From NCBI GenBank assembly GCA_009617715.1, contig VTFK01000046.1, forward strand, positions 124,001-188,000: a stretch of 64,000 nt of DNA, read 5' to 3'. The notes below the pieces were generated by a model. The model was not told the origin of the DNA. It worked only from the letters and a program-made list of their open reading frames with translations, and made no database searches. This document shows, piece after piece, positions 25,451 through 35,552 of the stretch. The position numbers and the translations under genes are program-made. Source of the stretch: Plectrocnemia conspersa (Eukaryota > Arthropoda > Insecta > Trichoptera > Polycentropodidae). The number at the start of each line of letters is the position of its first letter. Within the stretch, counting starts at the first letter, position 1.

Positions 25451-28105
25451 TATGATATGATATTGGACGATCCGTGCAATATTTTCAATTATAACACAAT
25501 TGTTTGGTCAAGAGATCTCTCTCCCATTGTTTTGTAAAATACTGTGTACTCCTTATTTTTGAGCGATATTGATTTTTTTTCGTTTGTTTGAAATGGCTGT
25601 TAGAACGACCTCTAATTTTTAACAAAAAGTCATGTGAAATCTTATGGTATGTAATTAAGCTAGCATTTAACGTATAATTTATATTAAAAGTTTTGATTTT
25701 ATGCAAGATGTAACGCTATGTTAATATAGTAAATTTTACAATACAGCATCTTTCATATGTCAAGCGACAAAAATGAGTCATAAATGAGAAATCACTCAGC
25801 GCCGTCAGTGAAATTAGCCAGACGCTGGAGAGCTTTTATTGAGCTTTCTCGCGAGCTTCTCAGCAACAAATCTTAGCGGGACGCCTCACAGTTTATTTTA
25901 GGTGACTTTATGATTTACTCCCGCAGATCATTACGCCTCGACCGACACGTGTTTTTCGGCCGTTTAAATCGCAACAAAAAATAAGTGAAAGCTCGCGAGT
26001 CATTATGACCGGCCTCTTTGTGACTGACCGGTCACAACATCAGTCACGACCGCAACACGAGCGCACCTCCCGAGGATAATTGGATGAGAAAGGTGCGATT
26101 TGCGCTGATTAGTACCGGGAAAAACGCACGCTCGGCCAACGCTGATAAATGACCGGGGAAATAGAGGCGAAATTGTTTTTCGTGGAAGCTTTTTCAAACG
26201 TAACGGCGCCAGGAAAGCTCAGTTCTCGGAAGCTTTTTTGTGTGTATGTGAGGTTGCGGTGCTAATTCATTACTTAGGAGAATCAATTGTAACAATGTGA
26301 GTATATGTATGCTGTATGATATATTTTTACGATGCATAGTTAATAGCTAAGCTATTTTTAGGTTTAAAAGCAGCTTAGTGAATGCATGTTTATTGCATAA
26401 AACAAAATAAGCTTACCAATAGGTGGAGTTGAAAATCGATGTTTGACATGAAAATGCTCCAGGCGCTGGTATTCGAGAATATTTTCACTGATATATACTC
26501 AGCTTCAGAGTCAGATTACGAGCAAGTCTAATCAAATGATGTAGGTAGAATCGTTGAGAGTTGTAGGGTATTATTATCTCAGAAAAGAGTTTAGTCAACA
26601 TCATAATTAATCACATACGGATAATTATACAACCTATTAGATTATAGTATCTATACTTTTAAGCTAGATGCACCTTATACATACATAATTTTCTCTATGA
26701 GCTACGGTAGCGCATTACTAAAATTTTTATACCTAATATGTACGACCTAGCTAAATTTAAATTAATCATCACTTTTAAAAGAAAAACAATTTTATTTTAC
26801 AAAAAACTGCTGCTATTAAAAATCAATAAAAACACAAACCACTGGTCTATTTTTTTATAAATTAATTTTAAATATTTTTAATTAAAACTTGATCACTGTA
26901 AAAGCAATTAATATAAATTAAAAAGTTTAAGAAATACAAATATCATAATTTTACAAAATCCAAAATACTTCCTTTAAATGTAAAAATAATTTTATTTATC
27001 AAAAAATCTGATGCTACGGCTTTAACCTTTGAATTGAAAAATCTTTAGTTGATAAATTACTTATTAAATGTACAAGAGATTTTACGATTGTCAAAAAGTC
27101 ACGTGATGTAATTTTAAGATGAAAAGTGTAAAAGAAAGAATTCTAAATTTTTTAAAAATACCCACAGCTAATATAATATGTATTAAGCATATGTGTTTTT
27201 AACGTCAGGGAAATATCATTTTACGAATGAATACAATAATCTCCTACCTAAGTTATATTTGTTGCATAATTTAAAATTATAAAAGCAATATAATATTCTC
27301 TATGTCAACTATATATTATGTATACATTTATCATTTATTCATTAATCGTTTTCACATCTTTAATCTCGGGACTCGAGAAGCAGAATCAATAATAAAATCA
27401 ATGTTTAAACAAGATATCTACGTATGTTAAACATATTAAGATAAATCTTATCATTTATTTACACTTTTGTCTCACGATAATTTTACTGTAAAATTTATTT
27501 TAAAATAATTTAAAATACTTAAATTCTGATAAATATTATTTAAATTATATTTCCTAATTGCTAAAGTTAACATTTTATTACGCCATTTTATGTTATAGGT
27601 ATATTACAGGTATAATCAGTGCTTTATTGTCAAAAACGCATTGGAACTGCGTTCCATGTTTTTCCAGGATTTTGAAAATGTTATCTATCGGATTTTTACC
27701 ACAAATAATTATCATAATATTTTAAAGTAAAAATGCATGGTTATTAATAATAATGATAAAAATAAATCTGAGGTCAAAACTATTATTTTAATATTTTATT
27801 ACGTTTTATAAAGGTGTATTTTAAATTTAAATAAAATAAATTTAAACTAGCTATGAAAATCAGACATTACATACGCACCACAATCGTAATAAGGTATAAT
27901 ATTGTCGCTTACGAAATGTCGGATTTTTTTAAAGTTTTTTTTTTAAGGCGTACCTGTTTATACTATAAATATATTTTATGGTATAGCACATTTCTCCAAT
28001 AAAGTGTTTTATTTCCATCTATTCTGATTTTCTCTAAATTGAGGTAATTATATATTCAAGTTGTTTATTTTACTGGCCGTCTTACAACCATAGCAACCTT
28101 TTATT
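25451..28105. other. noncoding DNA with one strong composition-shifted block
   Basis: The block 25780-26280 is among the most GC-balanced in the window and has no convincing frame. It is a candidate conserved regulatory element. 26281-28105 is AT-rich with nothing to report. Confidence 0.4.
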
Positions 28106-28155
28106 AATAATTAAATAACTTTTGTTACTCATGTAACAAAAGTTATTTAATTATT
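28106..28155. repeat. perfect 23-bp hairpin with a 4-nt loop
   Basis: The arms at 28106-28128 and 28133-28155 are exactly complementary around the loop TCAT. The core is ATAACTTTTGTTAC against GTAACAAAAGTTAT. It lies about 280 bp upstream of the Cys/Pro-rich gene. Confidence 0.9.
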
Positions 28156-28434
28156 TAATTATAAGTTTTTTAATGGTAACTCTATAATATTTATTAAGAT
28201 TTAAAATGGCAAAAATTGCAATATTGATACAATTCTTAAAACCCTTTAAATATAAACAGTAAATTCTTGCGAAATGTATCTTTTACAAACTAAATAAAAC
28301 TTCAGCATTATTTAAGTTGAAACAAATATAAAAATTCCCTATACAATAAACAAAATATATTATTTACATTCAAATATAGAAAAGACAAAGAAACTCATAT
28401 ATTATTCATATATTTTTCTCACAAAATTTCCGTC

Positions 28435-28998
28435 ATGTCTCACCGTCATCGCTCGTCCCAAATTTCCGGTTGTTCCTGCGAAAATATCGAAATTGGACCA
28501 TGTCCTTATTCAAGCGAGCCGCCGTACGTGAGCAAGATCCAACACAGGGACCCTTCGCCAGAAATAAGGACTTGTCCAATCGTTCCGAAATGTCAGCCCA
28601 AAATTCCAGAAGCAAGGGAACACCGTTCCAAGAGATCCATGTCTCCAGAGCTAAGGTTTCCACCTGTGCTTCCCATATGTAAGCCTAATAAAAAGAAAAT
28701 AGAACCAGTGGTGGAAAGGCGAGAGGAGTTCGATTATAAACCAGCTCCATTACTACCAGAATGCGTTTATATAGAGCCTGAGCCTGAACCTGAGACGCGG
28801 AAGATGGACTTTGAACCTCCCAATGTTCCAGCACCTTGCTGGTTGCCGAGATGCGTCGGACAATTACATGATATCGAATGGCCCAGTGAAAGGCTTCAAA
28901 CGGAAGATGAACCGGAAAGGCCGATATGTAAATACTCTTACGTACATTACACATGTAAAAGATGTAGAAATCAAACGTGTAAGAATTGTAGAAAATAG
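28435..28998 (+). CDS. uncharacterised Cys/Pro-rich 187-aa protein, single exon
   Basis: I do not recognise this protein. It is an uninterrupted 187-codon frame, exceptional in DNA this AT-rich, and it is more GC-balanced than its flanks, which supports it being a real gene. The product begins MSHRHRSSQISGCSCENIE and has no signal peptide or membrane segment. It contains four loose copies of a proline-leucine/valine-proline-x-cysteine motif (CPIVPKC, PPVLPIC, APLLPEC, PCWLPRC) spaced about 30-50 residues apart. An acidic EPEPEPE tract lies near residue 125. The tail is strongly basic with paired cysteines (CKRCRNQTCKNCRK). It is largely disordered-looking. Candidate roles such as a structural or sperm protein are guesses; no function is assigned. 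It has no neighbouring gene within 25 kb. An AATAAA lies 251 bp after the stop. A single exon could mean a young orphan gene or a retrocopy. Confidence 0.7.
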   Translation: MSHRHRSSQISGCSCENIEIGPCPYSSEPPYVSKIQHRDPSPEIRTCPIVPKCQPKIPEAREHRSKRSMSPELRFPPVLPICKPNKKKIEPVVERREEFDYKPAPLLPECVYIEPEPEPETRKMDFEPPNVPAPCWLPRCVGQLHDIEWPSERLQTEDEPERPICKYSYVHYTCKRCRNQTCKNCRK

Positions 28999-31991
28999 TT
29001 TTATCTATAGTTGTATGGGGGGGCATTAAGCTTGAGTTTATATACGGTACAGCGATCGTATGTTAAACAAGTTTATGTTTTTCATATTTGTGGAGGTCAA
29101 GTGGTTGAAAAAGATACGCGAGTGGTTCTCCTTTAAATATCATTTTCTATAAAATGCTTAAATTTATGTTGTATAATATGTATCGGGATATATAAATGTA
29201 ACGGAAAATTTTAGAGAGCATAAGGATGACGTGTAAAATTATTGTATAAATAAAATATTAAAAAAATATGGTTTTGATTTTTTATTTTTATTACAAAATA
29301 ATATAACATTAGTAATAATTTTATATCTATTTTATATAAAGTCAGTTTAACAGACTTATTTTAAACTTCAAGGCAAAAATTTAAGAACATGATAATCAGG
29401 TAAATATTGACTCTTGAAAGGAAATATATTACTATGCAGTTAAAGTACCTTTTTATAATAAATGAAACTAAAAACTAATAACATTAATAATAAAAGATAC
29501 GATAAAATAATATTATAATAATTGTGCTAAAATACAACAAAAAAATATTTAATTTCGGCAAACAATATTTTTACCCTCTTTGTAAAAAAGTAACAAAATG
29601 GCAACGATGAATTGAGATTAAAATGATTGCTAGTTTTTCTTTATATCAAATATTGTATACCATCCTAATACTATAATCATATAAAATTGTTATAAAATAT
29701 TCATAGATAATATTAACACATAGAATTTTTTACATTTTTACAGTTTACAGAATGTTTTTTTTGATTTTTTAATTACAAGTTATTAAATTTAATTTTTAGT
29801 TAATAAGTTAAATTTTGTTTTATTATTGTTTTTTTAATATGTAGTTCTTAAATAAATTTAATACAAACATTTCTGTAATTTATTTTGTGTTAAAACTGAT
29901 ATTTCATTATTGTTTTATTTATTTATTTACTACGCTTAATAAAAAACGAAAACTTGAGCAAAAATGAGATTTGTCATGACCACCAATAATTGTCGCATTG
30001 CTTTTAGTTAAGTAAAACTCGTAAAATAGTTAAAGTTAGTCTCTTGTTGTTCTTAAAATCAAATAAACGAAGCGAGAACTACCTTTGCAGCAAGTGTTAA
30101 AATGGGATCTATCGTAGCGACACAAACGACGAAACAGTGTACCAAATGAACCTTAAATATTGTTTTTTTTTTTGTATTTTAATGTTGAATTTTAGTTTTA
30201 AGTAAGTCAGTACCAACAAGATAAATTAATAAGTACACAATTAAGTAGAGTAAGACACAGTCTAAAATCAATAACATATTGTTAAAAATAAAATATTAAT
30301 ACAGTTCACAATGAGTAGATAAATGGCCAGTATTTTTAATAACCACGCATTTTTATAAATACAATTTTTAGGATCTGGATTATTAGTACAGTACCTTGTA
30401 GAACACGCAATTTCAACCTTACCCAAAATAATGTCACCGAGCAAACAGGTAGATATTCCACTGTTGCTGAACTTACACAGTTTAAATCAAATTCACCGTT
30501 ATATATAAATAGTTTAAACAGATATTTATCAAAAGCAATAAATAAAAATAAATATATATGTTCCTAAATTATCAAGCGACGTTAAGCTTTTTCTTTTTCT
30601 TTAAACATATATAAGCCAGAAAGCTGCCACTTTTACTATAACTTTCAATTAGATTACTAGTTCGCTTCTTATTTTAAATATTTGAGATTTCAGCACTGTA
30701 ATACATATAATCAAAGCTTTCGCTGAATTGACACAGACGAGCTTTTATAGTTCAGATAAAGCAGCACTTCCACTTTGATCTTTAGATACCTTGATTCTCC
30801 AAAAATTAAATTCAACACTTAAGAAAACTGAAAAGCTTTTCCCTAATCTGTAATAATCGATTAGAAGAATAGTTATATATAAAATCTCCCAGACACGAAC
30901 AAAATTTATAATTTAAGATTCAAACCGATTACTTTTAAGTGTCAGTCACTGACTATAACCACTAGTCTCTTGTGTTAGTATTAAAGCTTATAAAAAACTG
31001 TATTTTATGGCACTGATGCCAAAAGGATATATCTTTGCAGACAAAATAGGTTCTGGAATAGCTGGTTACAGTTTATTTTATATTAATATGAATTATAATA
31101 ATTATATATAATTTTAATTTAATTAAATATAAAATTATAAATGTATATAAATTAACTCATACATATATATAAAAATGTAGCTGCTGCTTCGGCAATATTC
31201 ATTTTTAAAAAAAAAATACTAAAATTTCATATGGAAATTTGGAATAAATCGCTATTGATAGAATCTAGTATCAGACATCTAGTATCAAACCCAATATCAT
31301 AAATGAATAACACAAAAAGCCTAATAATAATGCGGTTGAACACACATTGCCAATTGTAACATCAGTAAACCGCATGGAGTTGTCAAATACCGCAGTTGAT
31401 CGTAGACCGTGATAATGGCTGGAATATACCTGCCGAAACGTTGACCAAACGTAAGTGGCTTTTTTGATTTTGCAATTTAATGAGACTGAAATCGCCCAAA
31501 TTTCGTCACCACCCAACTTTGCATTAATAATATTAAGATATAATTCAAAGGTTTTGAGATTTTATGTTCATGGCTAGTTAACCTACCTTGATTAATAAAT
31601 CTATCTAAAATTTAACCATGGCGTTAAACTTTCATAACGTATAAATTTCCACCTCGCTCCATTGCCTCTTGTAATTTTTCAAATATTAAATTTTATCCGA
31701 TCCATTAGTACGGATAGAAACGCTTTCGGAATATACAATATTGACTCTGGTCCCAGCTTTTTCCACCCCCACTTCAAAAAAAAGAGAGCTTTCGCGAGCT
31801 TTAATACCCCTCTATATACGCCATTGTGCCGAAAGCGCCCGCACCCGGCGAAATGACGGAGCATTCCGCCAAATGACAACATTTGTATTTTAATACGGCC
31901 TCGTTGAACACGGGGCCGGGGTGGGAAAAATTGTCAGTTAGACGCCTTCGGATTCGAGTCACGGCGCGTCGCGGGAGGGTTAAACCGTACA
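28999..31991. other. noncoding DNA downstream of the Cys/Pro-rich gene
   Basis: AT-rich up to about 31270. 31600-31990 is a composition-shifted block with CGGCGCGTCGCGGGAGGG near its right end. No gene is seen. Confidence 0.4.
29249..29254 (+). promoter_or_regulatory. candidate polyadenylation signal for the Cys/Pro-rich gene
   Basis: The AATAAA hexamer lies 251 bp after the stop codon, in a run of A/T-rich sequence. It is consistent with the end of a short 3' UTR, but such hexamers are frequent here by chance. Confidence 0.35.
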
Positions 31992-32608
31992 TCGGCGCAC
32001 AGTGCGGCTAAACGGACAACATCGCACCTAAAATAGTTCATACCAAATAATAGCTAATTCTATAAAAAAAATTGCAATGTATAAAAAAATACAGTCAAAG
32101 TATTTACTTAGCCGATGCATGCATTGACTAGATAATGTATACATTTTTAAGGGTTGAGAACCCTAGGAGTGTGACTCAGAGTGGAATTTAGTTAGAGTTT
32201 TATTACATTATATTTATATATGTTGCGACAGACGATAAATTGCATAATGTTTTCTCCGAGTGGTGATGGAGAAACTGGCGCAGGGATGATGTCCGTCGGA
32301 GGTCCTCAGCGAAAGTTGATCCCTCTCTGCTACTATACTGCTCGGTATGGAGGTGTTCCTCTCTAGATGTGAGCGTTCATGTCAGTATTTTGTCTGCGGT
32401 CTGCTGGTCTCCTTGAGTGGCTGCTGGTGACTACCTTCTCCTCATCGGAGTCCAGGCTTTCGAAAAATTGTCTATTTTAATAAAAATTGAAAATGTTCGT
32501 ATTTTTATAATGCTATAAATAAATGAAATAAAATGTATGTAACTATTGTCATTCTATCAATAATTATCAATGCAATGATATATGATGCTTAGCCGCACTG
32601 TGCGGCGA
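31992..32608. mobile_element. TIR element of about 617 bp containing a family B repeat
   Basis: The 22-bp ends (31992-32013 and 32587-32608) are inverted repeats matching at 20 of 22 bases. The core is GCACAGTGCGGCTAA against TTAGCCGCACTGTGC. There is no transposase frame and no convincing target duplication, so the class is unassigned. The interior carries a minus-strand copy of repeat family B, either part of the element or inserted into it. Confidence 0.6.
32224..32460 (-). repeat. interspersed repeat family B, copy 1
   Basis: On the minus strand: GACTCCGATGAGGAGAAGG, then AGACCAGCAGACCGCAGAC, GAACGCTCACATCTAGAGAG, GGGATCAACTTTC, CATCATCCCTGCGCCAGTTT and, at the end, TTTATCGTCTGTCGCAAC. 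The 5' half matches copy 3 and the 3' half matches copies 2 and 4, so this is the most complete copy in the window. Confidence 0.7.
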
Positions 32609-34079
32609 CAAGGACGCATTCCATAAAATCCTCGACCCCGTCCGGGATGCGGATCGTTTGGCCCTTAAATATTTTCAGATTTTGCCATTCGTATGGTGGG
32701 CTGGTGATTTTCCCTTTTGTGGATAAACGGAAATCAGGTGAGCGCGCGATAGGTCGCGCCTGCTTATGGCCTCATGCATATAAAAAAACGAGGATGTAAT
32801 GGTAAGTTAGGGCGATTAAAGATAATACCAGGATATCTTTAAAACATGTATTTTCTATAAAAGGTACGTATCATGTGCAGCATACGTAGGTAATTTTGCG
32901 ATATAATTACTTACGCTTATGAGGTTTTGAAATATATTTAAATTAGGTGAAAATGTTTTAAGAGTAAATTGTTCATAAATTCTTAGATTATTGTATCGAT
33001 TTTTAACGATACAATTATTAAGTATTAAGGACAAAGTATTTTCCATGAATAAGTTGTTTTGAATAAAGCCATTTTGGTGCAAATATTTACTCACTGTATT
33101 GTGTAGTTAATAATAAAAAAAAAATATTCAACATTTCATTTTAAAATTTTCACTAAAATCACAATTTAATAATCTGGCAAAAAATGTGTCATATAATCTA
33201 TTACGTTGAAAATAATTTTAATGCTATTTTTTTGCTTGCTTTAAAGTGGCAATAGCATTAATCGAATATATGCAGCACATGCGTCATTTTTACTTATTAA
33301 AAAATATTTTTAATTTAGTTTATATATTACATGCCGTGCACGATAATATATTTTTTCGACGTAGGAAATTAAACTTGGCGATTTTTGCGCGCTTTTCCGA
33401 TAAGCCGTTTCGCGTTAATTAAATAGGGGAACGATGCACACAACCGTGAAGGCCGATAAGGCAAAATGCTACCTCCGTTAAGTTGCCCGATAAGGCCATT
33501 GCCTTACACCTGATACAGGCCGGCGTTAATTCGGCGAAAAGCGGAAAAACAAATGAGCGGGAAAATGAAAAACACAAATGCGAAAGTGAAAATAAGCTGA
33601 GGTGTAAAATATTTTTACCCTCTGTCCCTATCTGCTCGACTTATCACCCCGTATTTCATTCCGTGTTAATATAGCCGCGGGCGGAATGCAAGAAAAATAT
33701 TTTATATTTTTTACGATGCACACTTTAAATCCTATTATAGAGATCTGCGTGTTGGATTGTTAATAAAACGAGAGGCGTCTTCTTATTATAATAAAAATAT
33801 TTTTACATTTTTGTAAATATTTTTCATTTTCTGTATATTCATATATACTACAGGCTTATTTTAAAAGTTTAAGTAATGTTTTTTCAGACAGTAAACATAT
33901 ATACAGTATGTTGATTTATTGAATAATGTATTTTTAGGTATGGTCTGTGGACGAGTAAGATGCGTTCACATACCATCTGCTCGTTTAGCTTACTATGAAA
34001 CGCTATATTGTGTTTTATTCGAAAGCGCGATAGTTTGTCGTGGGATATTTTAGATTATTTTTAGACGGCCTGATAGGGA
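32609..34079. other. noncoding DNA with two composition-shifted blocks
   Basis: 32609-32800 (including GAGCGCGCGATAGGTCGCGC) and 33340-33690 (including GCCGATAAGG twice) stand out from AT-rich flanks. No gene is seen. Confidence 0.35.
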
Positions 34080-34250
34080 ATCCCAGAGACGATCAAAGCA
34101 GAGAGGAACAGACATAAACTACACCACCATTATTACAACTACAAGTCCTCCGAAGACCATCTTCTGAACATCATCCCTCCGCCAGCTTCTCCACCACCAC
34201 TCGAAAAATAAAAATACTCGCCCATCATAGTTTGTCGCAATATATGTAAT
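34080..34250 (+). repeat. interspersed repeat family B, copy 2
   Basis: The sequence CATCATCCCTCCGCCAGCTT, CTCCACCACCACTCG and, at the end, AGTTTGTCGCAATATATGTAA matches the 3' half of copies 1 and 4. Confidence 0.7.
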
Positions 34251-34357
34251 ATTATACAATTAATTATTACCAGTTTTTAATTGCGGATGCGTTACGGCTT
34301 ATATACTATCTTGGAAAGAGAAGTAGATCAACGATTCTCTCTTGATCTTAAACGATT

Positions 34358-34393
34358 CAATCTGCGTTTTTGCGAAAGCAAAAACGCAGATTG
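34358..34393. repeat. perfect 16-bp hairpin with a GAAA loop
   Basis: The arms at 34358-34373 and 34378-34393 are exactly complementary (AATCTGCGTTTTTGC in the left arm) around GAAA. It directly abuts the next, longer hairpin; base 34393 is shared. Confidence 0.95.
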
Positions 34394-34456
34394 CGGTCTG
34401 TACAAAAGCGATAAAGTAAGTAGAAATACTTACTTTATCGCTTTTGTACAGACCGC
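34393..34456. repeat. perfect 30-bp hairpin with a GAAA loop
   Basis: The arms at 34393-34422 and 34427-34456 are exactly complementary over 30 bases around GAAA, the same loop as the neighbouring hairpin. The stem includes GCGGTCTGTACAAAAGCGAT. Complementarity ends abruptly at both feet. Confidence 0.97.
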
Positions 34457-34648
34457 TTAAGTGGTTTTGATCGCTATTATATGATTATCTTTAACTAAAT
34501 TTTATGTATTGGTATTCGTTCGCGATACGCATTTTTATAAAAAAATATTTAAAGAAAAAGCTTAAACACGTGATTGTTCGGTCACATTCAAGTATAGAAT
34601 TTCACGTCTTCGTGAAGGATACAATTCGGTTGCAATTCAAACGAAGAT

Positions 34649-35173
34649 ATGCAACAGCTGTTGTTACAAGGGCATAACATTGAATGGAGAGCGAGCGTTA
34701 AATATCTGGGTATACACCTGGACTCCAGACTAAAATTCAATAAACATATAACTGAACTCCGGTCGAAAGGGCTCGGCGCTATTGCGGCTCTAAAATCAAT
34801 ATTTAATAGAAAAAGTGCGCTTACAATAAAAAATAAAATTCTAGTCTATAGACAATTAATCAGACCTGTTTTAACTTACGCTTGTTCAGTGTGGAGTAAC
34901 GCGAGTAATAGTAATTTTAATAAACTTCAAGTAATTCAAAATAAAGCCATAAAAATAATTTATAATACACCGTTTTATACTAACCTTAAAAAACTCCACA
35001 CCAAACATTTAATTCCTACCATTAAAGAATACTGTTATTATCAAACCGAAAAATACTATAAAAAAATCTCGCGAGACCACGCAAACCCACTAATTTCAAG
35101 AATCGGTGATTACGACAAAGCAAAACTTAAATTTAAATACAAACATAAAATGCCTAAGCACATATTGCTTTGA
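34649..35173 (+). pseudogene. LINE ORF2 C-terminal remnant (reverse transcriptase thumb and C-terminal region)
   Basis: This 174-codon frame is stop-free. It contains VKYLGIHLDSRLKFNKHI, then IRPVLTYACSVWSNASN, LQVIQNKAIKIIYNTPF and a basic tail, all typical of the region after the RT palm in jockey-clade LINEs. No catalytic RT motif or endonuclease is present, so it is non-functional. The apparent first residues MQQLLL come from the target site and its duplication rather than from the LINE, so the ATG is accidental. Confidence 0.9.
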
Positions 35174-35540
35174 TGCAGTTAAGCTCATCACAGTGTCATC
35201 AGTTTCATTCTACAGGGCTAGGTTTATTTTTACCTTTGTATGTGTTTTATTTTGTATATTATGTATTTTGTATAATTTGTTTTTCTCATCTGCTTCATTC
35301 TTTTCCAAAATTTTTTTTTTTTTTTTGGAGTTTTTTTAAATTTGTAAAAGGTTTTATGTATTTTTCCTTTAATTTAGTATATTCTCGTATAATTTATTAT
35401 TCTTTTTATGTTATTGTATAACTTAACAATTTGTAAACAATGTAAATGGTTATGAACCAGTATTGTGCATTTAATATATCTGTATGCTATTTTACCTATG
35501 TCTATTTAAGAAATAAACTTTTTTATAAAAAAAAAAAAAA
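34666..35540 (+). mobile_element. 5'-truncated jockey-like LINE insertion with poly(A) tail
   Basis: The insertion is flanked by a perfect 12-bp target duplication ACAGCTGTTGTT at 34654-34665 and 35541-35552 and ends in about 14 A. The body encodes the C-terminal part of ORF2, then a 3' UTR of some 365 bp with AATAAA near the end. The intact frame and exact duplication mark this as the youngest LINE copy in the window. Confidence 0.93.
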
Positions 35541-35552
35541 ACAGCTGTTGTT

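Noticed and set aside
26458..26532. Acidic ENIFTDIYSASESDYEQV-like peptide, possible piggyBac N-terminus
   Set aside because: Only about 20 residues before a stop, with no other transposase motif nearby.
31945..31965. tRNA B-box-like GGATTCGAGTC
   Set aside because: No matching A box, acceptor stem or cloverleaf around it.
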